Source: Pseudomonas extremorientalis (GTDB taxonomy: Bacteria > Pseudomonadota > Gammaproteobacteria > Pseudomonadales > Pseudomonadaceae). Taken from it: DNA of 64,000 nt. The stretch lies in the NCBI RefSeq assembly GCF_001870465.1, contig NZ_MDGK01000052.1:124001-188000 (forward strand), in the 5' to 3' direction. Below the pieces are notes generated by a model. The model was not told the DNA's origin. It did no database searches and saw only the letters and a program-made list of their open reading frames with translations. Below are positions 15,898-24,320 of this stretch, piece by piece; the first letter of the stretch is position 1, and every line of letters starts with the position of its first letter. A program made the translations under genes and the position numbers.

Positions 15898-18048
15898 ATG
15901 CACAATGACGGAAAGGTGGTGCCAATCAAGAAGGCGCATGCCACGCCATCGCCGCTCGCCCGACTGCCGGTGGTGTTGCTGCAGGTTCGCGACAAAGCGG
16001 CGCAACAGTTGCAGCAAGGGTTGCAGGAGCTGTTCGATAACGCCGACGACACACTGTTCGAAATGGCCGACAAGGCGCGCAACAACCTCGATCACCATAT
16101 TTTCTTTGAAGCCATGCGTGATCTGCGCCTCAAGCGCAAGAATTTCGAACGTGTGTTCATGGAGCGTCTTTTCGACGCCTTTGCCAGTCTGGGCCAGGCA
16201 GGGCGGGGCGAGCTGCAACTGGTGCCGGTGGTTTCCTACGACGGCGTGCCGGGTTCGACCAGGGACGACCTGGAAAAAGCCGTGGCGCTTGAAGCCATGT
16301 TGGGTCGGGTGCGCCACCGTGACGGCCTGGCTCTTGCGCAACTTACGGCACGCTTGAGCGCTTTACTGGGCAACCGTCTGGATGATCGTGAGAACCCGCT
16401 GGGGCCGGCGCTGCTGTGTGAGTTTTTCCTGCGGGCGGGGCGCAGCCTGGGCGTGGAGATCCGCGTCAAACTGGTCATGCTCAAGCTCTTTGAAAAATAC
16501 GTGCTCAGTGACGCCGACCAGCTATACGGTGAAGCCAATCAACTGCTGGTCGCAACCGGCGTCTTACCTGAACTCAAGGCCGTACCGTCACGGCGCATCG
16601 ATGGGCGTGCGGCACCCGAGCATCCGCGCGAAGCAACTCCGCCAGTCGCCGACCGGTCCGGTGACGAAAATGGCCAGGAAGCCTTCGCCGCGCTTCAGCC
16701 ATTGCTGACAGCGGTGCGTGGCAGTGTGGCGCCGACGCTTGAGGCCAGCGCCGAGCCGTTGCCCATTTCCACCCAGGACCTGCTGCGCCTGCTCTCCCAT
16801 TTGCAGCAGTACGTGCCGGAGCCTGAGTCGGAGGACGATTTCGACCTGCGCAGCCAGCTTGAACAATTGCTCACCCGTATCAGCGTCAAGAGTGGTAAGT
16901 CGCGGGTGGTGGAGGACGCGGACGAAGACGTGATCAATCTGGTTGCGCTGCTGTTTGAGTTCATCCTCAATGACCGTACCGTGCCCGATGCCTTCAAGGC
17001 CCTGATCGGCCGCTTGCAGATCCCGCTGCTGAAAGTGGCGTTGCTGGACAAGAGTTTTTTCAGTCGCGCCAGCCATCCGGCGCGGCGCCTGCTCAATGAA
17101 GTCGCGACCGTCGCCATGGGCTGCAGCCCGTGTGATAGCCAGGCATGCGACCCTCTCTACCTGCGCATCGAGCAAGTGGTGCAGCGCCTGCTCAACGAAT
17201 TTGTCGAAGATCCGGCGATTTTTTCTCAATTGCTCGCCGAGTTCAGCGCGTTTGCCGCCGATGAACGCCGGCGCAGCGACTTGCTCGAACAGCACACCCG
17301 CGATGCCGAAGCCGGGCGTGTGCGCACTGAAGCCGCCCGCCAGCGTGTGGCTGATGTGCTGAATAAACGGCTGTTGGGCAAGGTCCTGCCGCGTCCTGTG
17401 GTGCAGTTCCTGCAACAGGCCTGGAGCCAGGTGTTGCTGCTGGCGAGCCTCAAGCACGGCGAGCAGTCAGTGCAATGGCAAGCTGGGCTGCGCACCATGG
17501 ACGAGTTGATCTGGAGCGTCGGCCTGCAGCAGGACACCGAGGCCGGGCGACGTTTGCTGGAACAACTGCCGGGGTTGCTCAAGGCCTTGCGCGACGGTTT
17601 GACCAGCGCGGCGTTTGACCCCTTCAGCACCCGAGAATTCTTTGTGCGCTTGCAGGCGTTGCATATCCAGGCACCTGAAGGCGTTGATGAGCTGATCGAG
17701 GTGCGTGAGCCATTTTTGCTGAGTACGGCGTCACCCGACCCGGTCACCGAGCTGCCGGGTAACGATCCTGACCTGTACAAGGCTCTCCAACTCAAGGTGG
17801 GCGACTGGGTACTCTTCCAGGAAGGCCAGGCCAGCACGCTGCGCTGCAAGCTGACAGCGATCATGGCGCCGGCCAACACTTATGTGTTCATCAGCCGCAC
17901 GGGGCTCAAGGTGTTGGAAAAGAGCGCGGGCCAACTGGCAATGGCGTTCAAGCGTGGTGCACTGCACACGCTGGAAGACGGGCCCCTGTTCGAGCGCGCC
18001 CTGACTGCTGTGGTGGACAAGTTGCGTCAACTCAATCGCGGCAAGTGA
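15898..18048 (+). CDS. DUF1631 family protein
   Basis: A large 716-residue soluble protein that belongs to the DUF1631 family, sometimes mislabelled thymidine phosphorylase. It has no transmembrane segments and is rich in predicted helices (QVRDKAAQQLQQGLQELFDNA). A beta-rich C-terminal part (LQLKVGDWVLFQEGQ to LKVLEKSAGQLAMAF, about residues 620-690) looks like a small barrel fold. ATG 15898 follows a strong AGGAGG. A longer in-frame start at 15787 was rejected for lack of a ribosome site. The gene sits between nadC and ampD as in P. aeruginosa. Its function is unknown. Confidence 0.85.
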   Translation: MHNDGKVVPIKKAHATPSPLARLPVVLLQVRDKAAQQLQQGLQELFDNADDTLFEMADKARNNLDHHIFFEAMRDLRLKRKNFERVFMERLFDAFASLGQAGRGELQLVPVVSYDGVPGSTRDDLEKAVALEAMLGRVRHRDGLALAQLTARLSALLGNRLDDRENPLGPALLCEFFLRAGRSLGVEIRVKLVMLKLFEKYVLSDADQLYGEANQLLVATGVLPELKAVPSRRIDGRAAPEHPREATPPVADRSGDENGQEAFAALQPLLTAVRGSVAPTLEASAEPLPISTQDLLRLLSHLQQYVPEPESEDDFDLRSQLEQLLTRISVKSGKSRVVEDADEDVINLVALLFEFILNDRTVPDAFKALIGRLQIPLLKVALLDKSFFSRASHPARRLLNEVATVAMGCSPCDSQACDPLYLRIEQVVQRLLNEFVEDPAIFSQLLAEFSAFAADERRRSDLLEQHTRDAEAGRVRTEAARQRVADVLNKRLLGKVLPRPVVQFLQQAWSQVLLLASLKHGEQSVQWQAGLRTMDELIWSVGLQQDTEAGRRLLEQLPGLLKALRDGLTSAAFDPFSTREFFVRLQALHIQAPEGVDELIEVREPFLLSTASPDPVTELPGNDPDLYKALQLKVGDWVLFQEGQASTLRCKLTAIMAPANTYVFISRTGLKVLEKSAGQLAMAFKRGALHTLEDGPLFERALTAVVDKLRQLNRGK

Positions 18049-18109
18049 TCGCAACCGGAGGGTCTAACGCGGCATACTGGTCACACTTTGTATCGTTCAA
18101 GGAACCTGT

Positions 18110-18673
18110 ATGCAGTTGGACCCCACCAGCGGTTGGTGCCAGGGCATCCGTCATTGCCCGTCGCCCAACTTCAACGAGCGCCCCGCCGGCGAAATCTCAC
18201 TGTTGGTGGTGCATAACATCAGCCTGCCACCGGCGCAGTTCGCCACCGGCAAAGTGCAGGAATTTTTCCAGAACCGCCTGGATGTCACGGAACATCCCTA
18301 CTTTGAAGGGATTGCCGACCTACGGGTATCAGCGCATTTTCTGATTGAGCGTGATGGCGCCGTGACGCAGTTTGTATCCTGCATCCACCGTGCCTGGCAT
18401 GCCGGGGTGTCGTATTTCGAGGGGCGGGACACCTGCAATGATTTTTCCCTGGGGATAGAGCTGGAGGGCACGGATGATCTGCCGTTCACCGACGCTCAAT
18501 ATGCCGCACTGATCGACCTGACCCGCCAGTTGCTGGTGGCTTACCCAGGCATCACCCCCGAGCGCATTTGTGGTCACAGCGATATCGCTCCGGGACGCAA
18601 GACCGATCCCGGCCCCGCTTTTGATTGGACGCGCTTTCGCAGCGCCCTGCAGGATGGAGGACACGCACGATGA
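18110..18673 (+). CDS. ampD: 1,6-anhydro-N-acetylmuramyl-L-alanine amidase AmpD
   Basis: AmpD is the cytoplasmic zinc amidase that cuts the peptide from 1,6-anhydroMurNAc during peptidoglycan recycling. Its loss derepresses AmpC beta-lactamase through AmpR. The 187-residue product has zinc ligands His35 (LLVVHNIS), His156 (CGHSDIAPG) and Asp166 (KTDPGP), catalytic Glu117 (GIELEG) and Lys164. ATG 18110 begins MQLDPTSGWC; the stop overlaps the ampE start (ATGA), so they form one operon. All active-site residues look intact. Confidence 0.96.
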   Translation: MQLDPTSGWCQGIRHCPSPNFNERPAGEISLLVVHNISLPPAQFATGKVQEFFQNRLDVTEHPYFEGIADLRVSAHFLIERDGAVTQFVSCIHRAWHAGVSYFEGRDTCNDFSLGIELEGTDDLPFTDAQYAALIDLTRQLLVAYPGITPERICGHSDIAPGRKTDPGPAFDWTRFRSALQDGGHAR

Positions 18674-19506
18674 GTTTCCTGGTGTTGGTGCTGGCTGTAT
18701 GGATCGAGAAGTTTTCGGCCCTGCGCCAGCGGTTGCAGCGAGATGGTGGTTGGTTGCGCGAACTGGCCAATCTGGAATCGAGCCCGCGCATGGGCAAGCA
18801 GCCCTGGCTGATTCTGGCGTTGCTGGTGTTGTTGCCGGTGGCCTTGCTGGCGCTGTTGCTGCTGGTGCTGGAGCCGGTGGCGTACGGGCTGGTGGCGCTA
18901 CCGGTGCACCTGTTGGTGGTGATCTACAGCCTGGGTCGTGGTGACTTGCTCGCCGGGCTTGGTCCGTTCCGCGATGCCTGGCGACGGGGTGACCTGCAGG
19001 CCGCCGAGCATGTGGCCGAACGTGACCTGAGCCTGAGCGCCGACAGTGGCGAGCAATTGCTCGAACGCGTCCAGGGTCATCTGTTATGGCAGGCCTACCA
19101 GAGTTTTTTCGCGGTGATTTTCTGGTACTTCCTGCTGGGCCCGGTTGCCGCACTGGCTTATCGGCTGCTCGCACTGGCCAGTGAACACAGCAAAAACCCT
19201 TTGGTAGCCGAGCGGGCCGGGCAACTGCGCCACGCGTTCGATTGGCTGCCGGTACGCCTGCTGGCCGCCAGCTTTGCCCTGGTCGGAAATTTCGTTGCGG
19301 TCAGCCGTGTGATGCTCCATGAACTGCTGAGCTGGGACATCAGCGCCGCCCAACTGGTGGAAAAAGTCGGCCTGGTCGCCGCCGAAATCCCACCCCCTGC
19401 GGTCGGTCCCGATGGCATCAACAGCCTGGACCGACTCTGGGAACTGCTGCTACGCGCAGCGGTGCTGTGGTACGCCGGCTTCGCCATCTGGACCGTCCTA
19501 CCCTGA
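18670..19506 (+). CDS. ampE: Regulatory signalling membrane protein AmpE
   Basis: AmpE is an inner-membrane protein cotranscribed with ampD and linked to beta-lactamase signalling. Its molecular role is poorly defined. The 278-residue protein has an early family motif with WIEKFSALRQRLQRDGGWL. Hydrophobic segments occur at about residues 42-80, 140-175, 195-215 and near the C-terminus. ATG 18670 lies inside the ampD stop codon; an in-frame start at 18625 would lie within ampD and lacks a ribosome site. Repeats fill the region after the stop. Confidence 0.9.
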   Translation: MSFLVLVLAVWIEKFSALRQRLQRDGGWLRELANLESSPRMGKQPWLILALLVLLPVALLALLLLVLEPVAYGLVALPVHLLVVIYSLGRGDLLAGLGPFRDAWRRGDLQAAEHVAERDLSLSADSGEQLLERVQGHLLWQAYQSFFAVIFWYFLLGPVAALAYRLLALASEHSKNPLVAERAGQLRHAFDWLPVRLLAASFALVGNFVAVSRVMLHELLSWDISAAQLVEKVGLVAAEIPPPAVGPDGINSLDRLWELLLRAAVLWYAGFAIWTVLP

Positions 19507-19545
19507 CCCTGTAGAAGCCGGCTCGCCGTAGTGAGCAGTCTCGCC

Positions 19546-19613
19546 TGTGGCGAGCGGGCTTGCTTGTGGCGAGCGGGCTTGCCCCGCGCTGGGCTGCGAA
19601 GCAGCCCCACCAA
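19546..19613. repeat. REP-type intergenic repeats after ampE
   Basis: The 18-mer TGTGGCGAGCGGGCTTGC occurs twice with a 19-bp period (19546-19563 and 19565-19582). It is followed by a GGGCTGCGAAGCAGCCC hairpin (about 19590-19607). The sequence matches the style of Pseudomonas fluorescens-group extragenic repeats and also lies where an ampDE terminator would be expected. Confidence 0.75.
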
Positions 19614-19717
19614 CCATTAACCTTAAGTTACAAAACTCCCTCTCAAATTGAGCTATACAGATGCTGGCTAACTGCCGCCCTGCACCTCAATAAAAATAAA
19701 AGAAAGGGAGTTCACCT

Positions 19718-21748
19718 GTGAAGAGCTTGCTCTATCCCGCCGTCGCCTTGATGAATCGCCTGAGCTTCGGCATGAAGTTCAGCCTGATCAGCGTATTGTT
19801 CCTGCTGCCGATGCTGGCAACCAACTATTACTTGGTGCGTGACTCATGGCGTGAATTCCAGGGCACTCGCGTCGAACTGCAAAGCCTCGATTTACTTGGC
19901 AGCAGCCTGGCCCTGCGCCGCGACCTGGAAACCCTCAACAACCAGGTACAGATCAACGCCACCCTCGGCCAGTCCGGCAAGGCCGGCGATCTTGACGGCA
20001 AGATCAGCGCCCTGGAACAAAGCGTGCTCAACCGCCTGCAAGGCCTCAACGCTATGGCCACCGAGCCCGAGCAGATTGCGGCTTTCAATGCCAAGCGCGA
20101 CGAGTTGATTTCGGCCTTCAAGACCCAGCAACAGGAAACGTCGCTGCTGAGCAAAAGTGCATTGATCGGCAAGTTGCTCAACAAGGCGCAGATGCTCAGC
20201 CAGATCGTCGCCAGCCAATCCGGGCTCAGCCGAGACGCCCAGAGTGACCTGCGCCAACTCAGCGAGCTGATCACCAGCGTCACCCCGCAGGTCACCCAGG
20301 CCCTGGGCGAAGGCCGGGCGATGGGCGCGTATTCCCTGGGCCAGGGTTTTCTCAATTCTTCGTCAAGCACACGGTTTGACGAGCTTTTGCAGCAACTGGA
20401 AAAACTCCAGGCCGAATATGGCCTGAAGTTGCAGGATGCCCTGGGCTCCAGTACCGCAGCCCACGCGGCACTCGACAACCTCGCCACGGCCAGCAACGCC
20501 AGCCTCAAGCATGGCAGCGAGTTGTTTGAAGAGCAGGTGGTGATGGCCGAAACCCTCGACGCACCCTGGCAGGGCTTCTACGACGGCGTCAGCCAGTTGA
20601 TGGCCCAGACCTATCAGCTGGATGACGCCACCCTGGCGTTCCTCGGACAGCAGTTGGAGCAACGCCTGGCGCAAAACCGCATGCACATGGTGGTGCTCGT
20701 GTCGGCCCTGAGCGCCGTGTTCTTGCTGATCTTCTATTTGTACGCCGGTTTCTACGCGTCCACCCGCACCACGCTGCGGCGCCTGGGGGCGATGATGGAC
20801 AAGGTGGCGGCCGGCGACATGACCGTCACTTTTGTTGCGCATAGTCGCGATGAGTTGGGCGACCTGGGCCAGGTGTTCAACGGCACCGTGGCGAAGATCC
20901 ACGACCTGATCGAGCGCGTCGGGCACACCGTCAGCCAGGTCGAGCTCCAGGCCGGCCAGGTGGAAACGATCTCGGCTCAAAGCAATCAGGCGGTGTCCGG
21001 GCAGCGTAGCCAGATCGAGCAGGTGGCAACGGCCATGAACCAGATGTCGTCCACTGCCCAGGAAGTCGCGCGCAGCGCGGCGGCGGCAGTCAGCAGTGCC
21101 CACAGTGTCAACGACGAAACCGTCAGCGGCCGTGGCCTGGTGCAATCCCAGCAGGGCAGCATCGCGCGGCTGGCCTCGGAGATCGATGAGTCGGTACGGG
21201 TGATCAACCAGTTGGCCACTGACAGCCAGTCCATCAGCAGCGTACTGGAGGTGATCAAAAGCATTGCCGAGCAAACCAACCTGCTGGCACTCAATGCAGC
21301 CATCGAAGCCGCGCGGGCCGGTGAACAGGGACGTGGTTTTGCAGTGGTGGCCGACGAGGTGCGCACCCTGGCCCGGCGCACTCAGCATTCCACCGAAGAA
21401 ATCGAACAGATGATCAGCCGCCTGCACAGCGGTGTGGCAGCCGCCGTGAAAACCATGGGCACCAGCCATTCCATGGCCAGTGGCACGGTCGGGCAGTCGG
21501 AAAAGGTCCAGCAGGCATTGGAAAATATTCTTGGCGCCGTGGGTATGATCGTCGACCAGAACCAGCAGATTGCCGCCGCCGTGGAGCAACAGACCGCCGT
21601 CGCCCACGACATTGACCAGAACATCGTCGAAATCAACCGCGCCGGCGAGCATGCGGCCCAGGGCGCACACCAGACCGAAGCGGCGAGCCGGCAGCTATCG
21701 ATGCAGGTGATTGAGTTGAAGCAATTGATCGGTGCGTTTCGAGTGTAG
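19718..21748 (+). CDS. Methyl-accepting chemotaxis protein
   Basis: A 676-residue chemoreceptor. A first transmembrane helix (LISVLFLLPMLATNYYLV, about 23-40) precedes a long helical periplasmic sensor of about 280 residues. A second helix (VVLVSALSAVFLLIFYLYAGF, about 328-348), a HAMP linker and a cytoplasmic signalling domain follow. The highly conserved hairpin tip IAEQTNLLALNAAIEAARAG lies at about residue 515. GTG 19718 was chosen because AGGGAG lies 8 nt upstream. The ligand is unknown. The gene stands next to ampE as in P. aeruginosa (PA4520 position, recalled). There is no C-terminal CheR-tether pentapeptide. Confidence 0.93.
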   Translation: MKSLLYPAVALMNRLSFGMKFSLISVLFLLPMLATNYYLVRDSWREFQGTRVELQSLDLLGSSLALRRDLETLNNQVQINATLGQSGKAGDLDGKISALEQSVLNRLQGLNAMATEPEQIAAFNAKRDELISAFKTQQQETSLLSKSALIGKLLNKAQMLSQIVASQSGLSRDAQSDLRQLSELITSVTPQVTQALGEGRAMGAYSLGQGFLNSSSSTRFDELLQQLEKLQAEYGLKLQDALGSSTAAHAALDNLATASNASLKHGSELFEEQVVMAETLDAPWQGFYDGVSQLMAQTYQLDDATLAFLGQQLEQRLAQNRMHMVVLVSALSAVFLLIFYLYAGFYASTRTTLRRLGAMMDKVAAGDMTVTFVAHSRDELGDLGQVFNGTVAKIHDLIERVGHTVSQVELQAGQVETISAQSNQAVSGQRSQIEQVATAMNQMSSTAQEVARSAAAAVSSAHSVNDETVSGRGLVQSQQGSIARLASEIDESVRVINQLATDSQSISSVLEVIKSIAEQTNLLALNAAIEAARAGEQGRGFAVVADEVRTLARRTQHSTEEIEQMISRLHSGVAAAVKTMGTSHSMASGTVGQSEKVQQALENILGAVGMIVDQNQQIAAAVEQQTAVAHDIDQNIVEINRAGEHAAQGAHQTEAASRQLSMQVIELKQLIGAFRV

Positions 21749-21873
21749 GAAATGTAGGTAGGGCGTATTGCTTGCCGGTGTAGCGCTTGTCCTGATTTCC
21801 GTGGGTGTCTTTTCTGGCTGGGTGAATGGGTGAGAATTTGTTTCAGACAAATTCAAGTTCAGGGAGCACGGCG

Positions 21874-22305
21874 ATGACCATTGCGGTCGGCATCAAAGGG
21901 CATTGCGCCCATTGTGATATCAGGTTTGAACTCAAGCCTTGGCAGTTGAATGCCATCGCCATCGAAGAGCCGTTCGATTGCCCGTATTGCCAGCAATTCC
22001 TGCAGTTGAGTTGCCCTCGGCAATTGCGGGCGTTCAAGTTGTTGGGGCATTGGGCGCTGGTGCAGCCGAGCATGGCGGTGTTCACCTGCATGGTGCTGAT
22101 CGTGGCACTGGTCGCCGAATGGGTGGGGTTGATCACAGTAGTCGGGCAGTTCAACGTGTCACTGGTGGTGCTGCTGGTACATTTCCTGGCGCTGCGCTAT
22201 GCCCGTTACCGGCAGCGGATCACGTTGGATCTGCAAGTGGTCGCGCCAGTCTTACCAATTGAACAGCTGGCACGCATTGCGTGTGCTCGCCTCAGCCAAC
22301 GATAG
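21874..22305 (+). CDS. Hypothetical membrane protein with two CxxC motifs
   Basis: A 143-residue protein with an N-terminal zinc-ribbon-like half (HCAHC at about residue 12 and DCPYC at about residue 38). A hydrophobic region of two helices follows (MAVFTCMVLIVALVAEWVGLI and NVSLVVLLVHFLALRY). ATG 21874 follows AGGGAG. It is not recognised as a named family. Its last 54 bp overlap the convergent tatD gene, so one of the two ends is under double constraint. Metal binding at the membrane is inference only. Confidence 0.65.
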   Translation: MTIAVGIKGHCAHCDIRFELKPWQLNAIAIEEPFDCPYCQQFLQLSCPRQLRAFKLLGHWALVQPSMAVFTCMVLIVALVAEWVGLITVVGQFNVSLVVLLVHFLALRYARYRQRITLDLQVVAPVLPIEQLARIACARLSQR

Positions 22306-23028
22306 CGGGCTGATGCCCATGCGCTCGGCCAGGGCGGTGCAGATGGCCGGCAGGTGTTTGGGGCTGTTGCGTTGGCCCGGGAACATGGCCGGCGCCATAT
22401 CGGGTGAGTCGGTTTCCAGCACCACCGCGTCCAGCGGCAGTTGCGCCAGCACCTTGTGCATGCGCAAGGCCTGGGGCCAGGTGGGGGCGCCGCCCAACCC
22501 CAATTTGAAGTCGAGCTTGATGTACTCGCGAGCCTCTTCGTGGCTGCCGGCAAACGCGTGGATGATGCCGCCGCGGGGCAGGCGGATGCGCTTGAGGGTG
22601 GCGATCACGGCGGCGTGGCTGCGACGCACGTGCAGCAGCGCCGGCAGTTGGACGTCCACGGCCAGTTTGAGTTGGGCTTCAAACAGGCTTTGCTGGCGTT
22701 CGCGGTCCAGTTGTTCGAGGAAGTAATCCAGGCCTATTTCCCCCACGGCGCACAGTTGCCGATGGCCGTGCAGGCGCATCAACCAATCGCCCAACGCCGT
22801 CAGGTCAGCTGGGCGATGATCGTCGAGGTACACCGGGTGCAGGCCAAAGGCGGCGAACAAACCTTCGTCCGCTTGCACCAGGTCCCACACTCTTTGCCAA
22901 TTCTGCTGATACACCCCCAACACCACCATGCGCCGCACGCCCAATGCTCGGCTGTGGGCGAGGACTTCCCGGCGATCGCTGTCGAAATCCGGGAAGTCCA
23001 GGTGCGTATGGGTGTCGATCAGCTCCAC
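22252..23028 (-). CDS. TatD-family metal-dependent hydrolase
   Basis: TatD-type enzymes are TIM-barrel metallohydrolases, several of which act as DNases. The product of about 258 residues has the N-terminal metal motif DTHTHLDF, the internal GEIGLDYF, LPALLHVRRS, IIHAFAGS and the C-terminal ETDSPD. GTG 23028 is preceded by GAGG at 7 nt; a TTG at 23034 overlapping the cra stop is the alternative. It follows cra directly, so the two are probably one transcript. Confidence 0.88.
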   Translation of the reverse strand: MELIDTHTHLDFPDFDSDRREVLAHSRALGVRRMVVLGVYQQNWQRVWDLVQADEGLFAAFGLHPVYLDDHRPADLTALGDWLMRLHGHRQLCAVGEIGLDYFLEQLDRERQQSLFEAQLKLAVDVQLPALLHVRRSHAAVIATLKRIRLPRGGIIHAFAGSHEEAREYIKLDFKLGLGGAPTWPQALRMHKVLAQLPLDAVVLETDSPDMAPAMFPGQRNSPKHLPAICTALAERMGISPLSLAEASTRNACQLFNW

Positions 23029-23030
23029 GC

Positions 23031-24026
23031 TCAAGCCTCGTGAATACGCTGCTTGAACGTCCGGCCGATGGCATGCACGCCGGGTTGATACTGTTCTTCT
23101 TCGATCGCCGCCAGGGCCAGGCGCAGGGCGGTATCGGCGATCAGTTGGTGCTGCTGGGCCATGGCGTTGACCGGCAGCGGCAGGAAGTCCAGCAACTGGG
23201 TATCACCAAAGGTTCCCAGGCGCAGCGGGCGCGACTTGAGCGGGAAGTCATGCAGTGCGTCGAACACGCCTTGCAGCAGCACGTAGGACGTGGTCACCAG
23301 CGCGTCAGGCAAATGCCCCAGTCGCTGTAGAAGTTGCTCCATCAGCTGTCGGCCGCAATCGCGACTGAAGGCTTCTGCGTGTTCGACGATCACCTCGCCG
23401 GTGAACCCGGCAAGGGCTTCGCGGAAACCAGCGGCGCGTTCCTGGCTGATGCTCAGCTCGGGTCGTGCGCCGATCAGCACGATCTGCTTGGGCAACGGTT
23501 GCAGCAGGCTGCTGGTCAATTGCTGGCACGCCTGGCGGTCGTCGCTGACCACCGAACAGAACTGATCCGCACCCATCACCCGGTCGATGGCAATCACCGG
23601 CAACCCCTTGGCTTGCAGCTCGCGATAACTGTCATCGCTGGCCGGCAGGCAACTGGCGACGAACAGCGCATCACAACGCCGCGCGCGGAACAGTTGCAGC
23701 AACTGGCGTTCGCTGTCGGCGTCATCGTCGGAGCTGGCGATCAGCAACTGATAGCCCCGCGCCCGTGCGCCTTGCTCCAGAAGCTTGGCGATGCGTGCGT
23801 AACTGGGGTTTTCCAGATCGGGCAGGATGAAACCCAGGGTGCGCGTGTGCCGACTGCGCAGCCCGGCGGCCTGTGGGTTAGGAGTAAAGCCATGGGCTTC
23901 GACGACAGCCCGCACCCGTTCGACGGTGGCGTTGCTGATGCGTTGCTGTTCGGCCTTGCCGTTGATGACGTAGCTGGCGGTGGTCACGGACACACCGGCC
24001 AGACGGGCGATATCACTGAGTTTCAA
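23031..24026 (-). CDS. cra: Catabolite repressor/activator Cra (FruR), LacI family
   Basis: In pseudomonads Cra represses the fructose PTS operon and is released by fructose 1-phosphate. The N-terminal helix-turn-helix KLSDIARLAGVSVTTASYVI and hinge (GFTPNPQAAGLRS) are those of FruR, followed by a periplasmic-binding-like effector domain (TLGFILPDLENPSYARIAKL...). The family N-terminus aligns with TTG 24026, preceded by AAGGAAA, so this start was taken (331 residues). ATG 24092 would add 22 residues. It is divergent from fruB, with the operator between them, and its stop touches tatD. Confidence 0.92.
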   Translation of the reverse strand: MKLSDIARLAGVSVTTASYVINGKAEQQRISNATVERVRAVVEAHGFTPNPQAAGLRSRHTRTLGFILPDLENPSYARIAKLLEQGARARGYQLLIASSDDDADSERQLLQLFRARRCDALFVASCLPASDDSYRELQAKGLPVIAIDRVMGADQFCSVVSDDRQACQQLTSSLLQPLPKQIVLIGARPELSISQERAAGFREALAGFTGEVIVEHAEAFSRDCGRQLMEQLLQRLGHLPDALVTTSYVLLQGVFDALHDFPLKSRPLRLGTFGDTQLLDFLPLPVNAMAQQHQLIADTALRLALAAIEEEQYQPGVHAIGRTFKQRIHEA

Positions 24027-24171
24027 ACCGGGATTTCCTTGTTTTCTGGAGCTTGCCCCGACATTTTGTCCAATCGTAACCGATTCCAGCACTCGACTAA
24101 TGTCTCAGCTCAAGTGCCGAGTGGTTGTTCAAGGATGCGCAATTAACGCGTAATCTGCCATAAATTCTAGA

Positions 24172-24183
24172 TTAAACGTTTCA
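24172..24183. promoter_or_regulatory. Cra (FruR) operator between cra and fruBKA
   Basis: The 12-mer TTAAACGTTTCA lies between the divergent genes, 137 bp before fruB and 145 bp before cra. It is identical, as recalled, to the operator reported for Cra at the P. putida fruB promoter. It should mediate repression that fructose 1-phosphate relieves. Confidence 0.88.
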
Positions 24184-24213
24184 GCCAGCGTATTTTTACG
24201 ACGTTCGCGACTG

Positions 24214-24306
24214 AGTAGCTACTGCCAACTGACTGCTCAGTCAGCTATTGATGCACACCCATTACACTGTTTGTTTAAAACAATACCTAGTGCGGTCACC
24301 GCACTA
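24214..24306 (+). promoter_or_regulatory. Palindrome-rich fruB leader
   Basis: Four inverted repeats follow one another between the Cra operator and the fruB ribosome site. They are AGTAGCTACT (24214-24223), CTGACTG-CT-CAGTCAG (24229-24244), TTGTTTAAAACAA (24271-24283) and the 9-bp perfect TAGTGCGGT-C-ACCGCACTA (24288-24306). The last ends 4 nt before the GGAG ribosome site and could form an RNA stem or bind a dimeric protein. Confidence 0.6.
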
Positions 24307-24320
24307 ACTAGGAGAACGGC

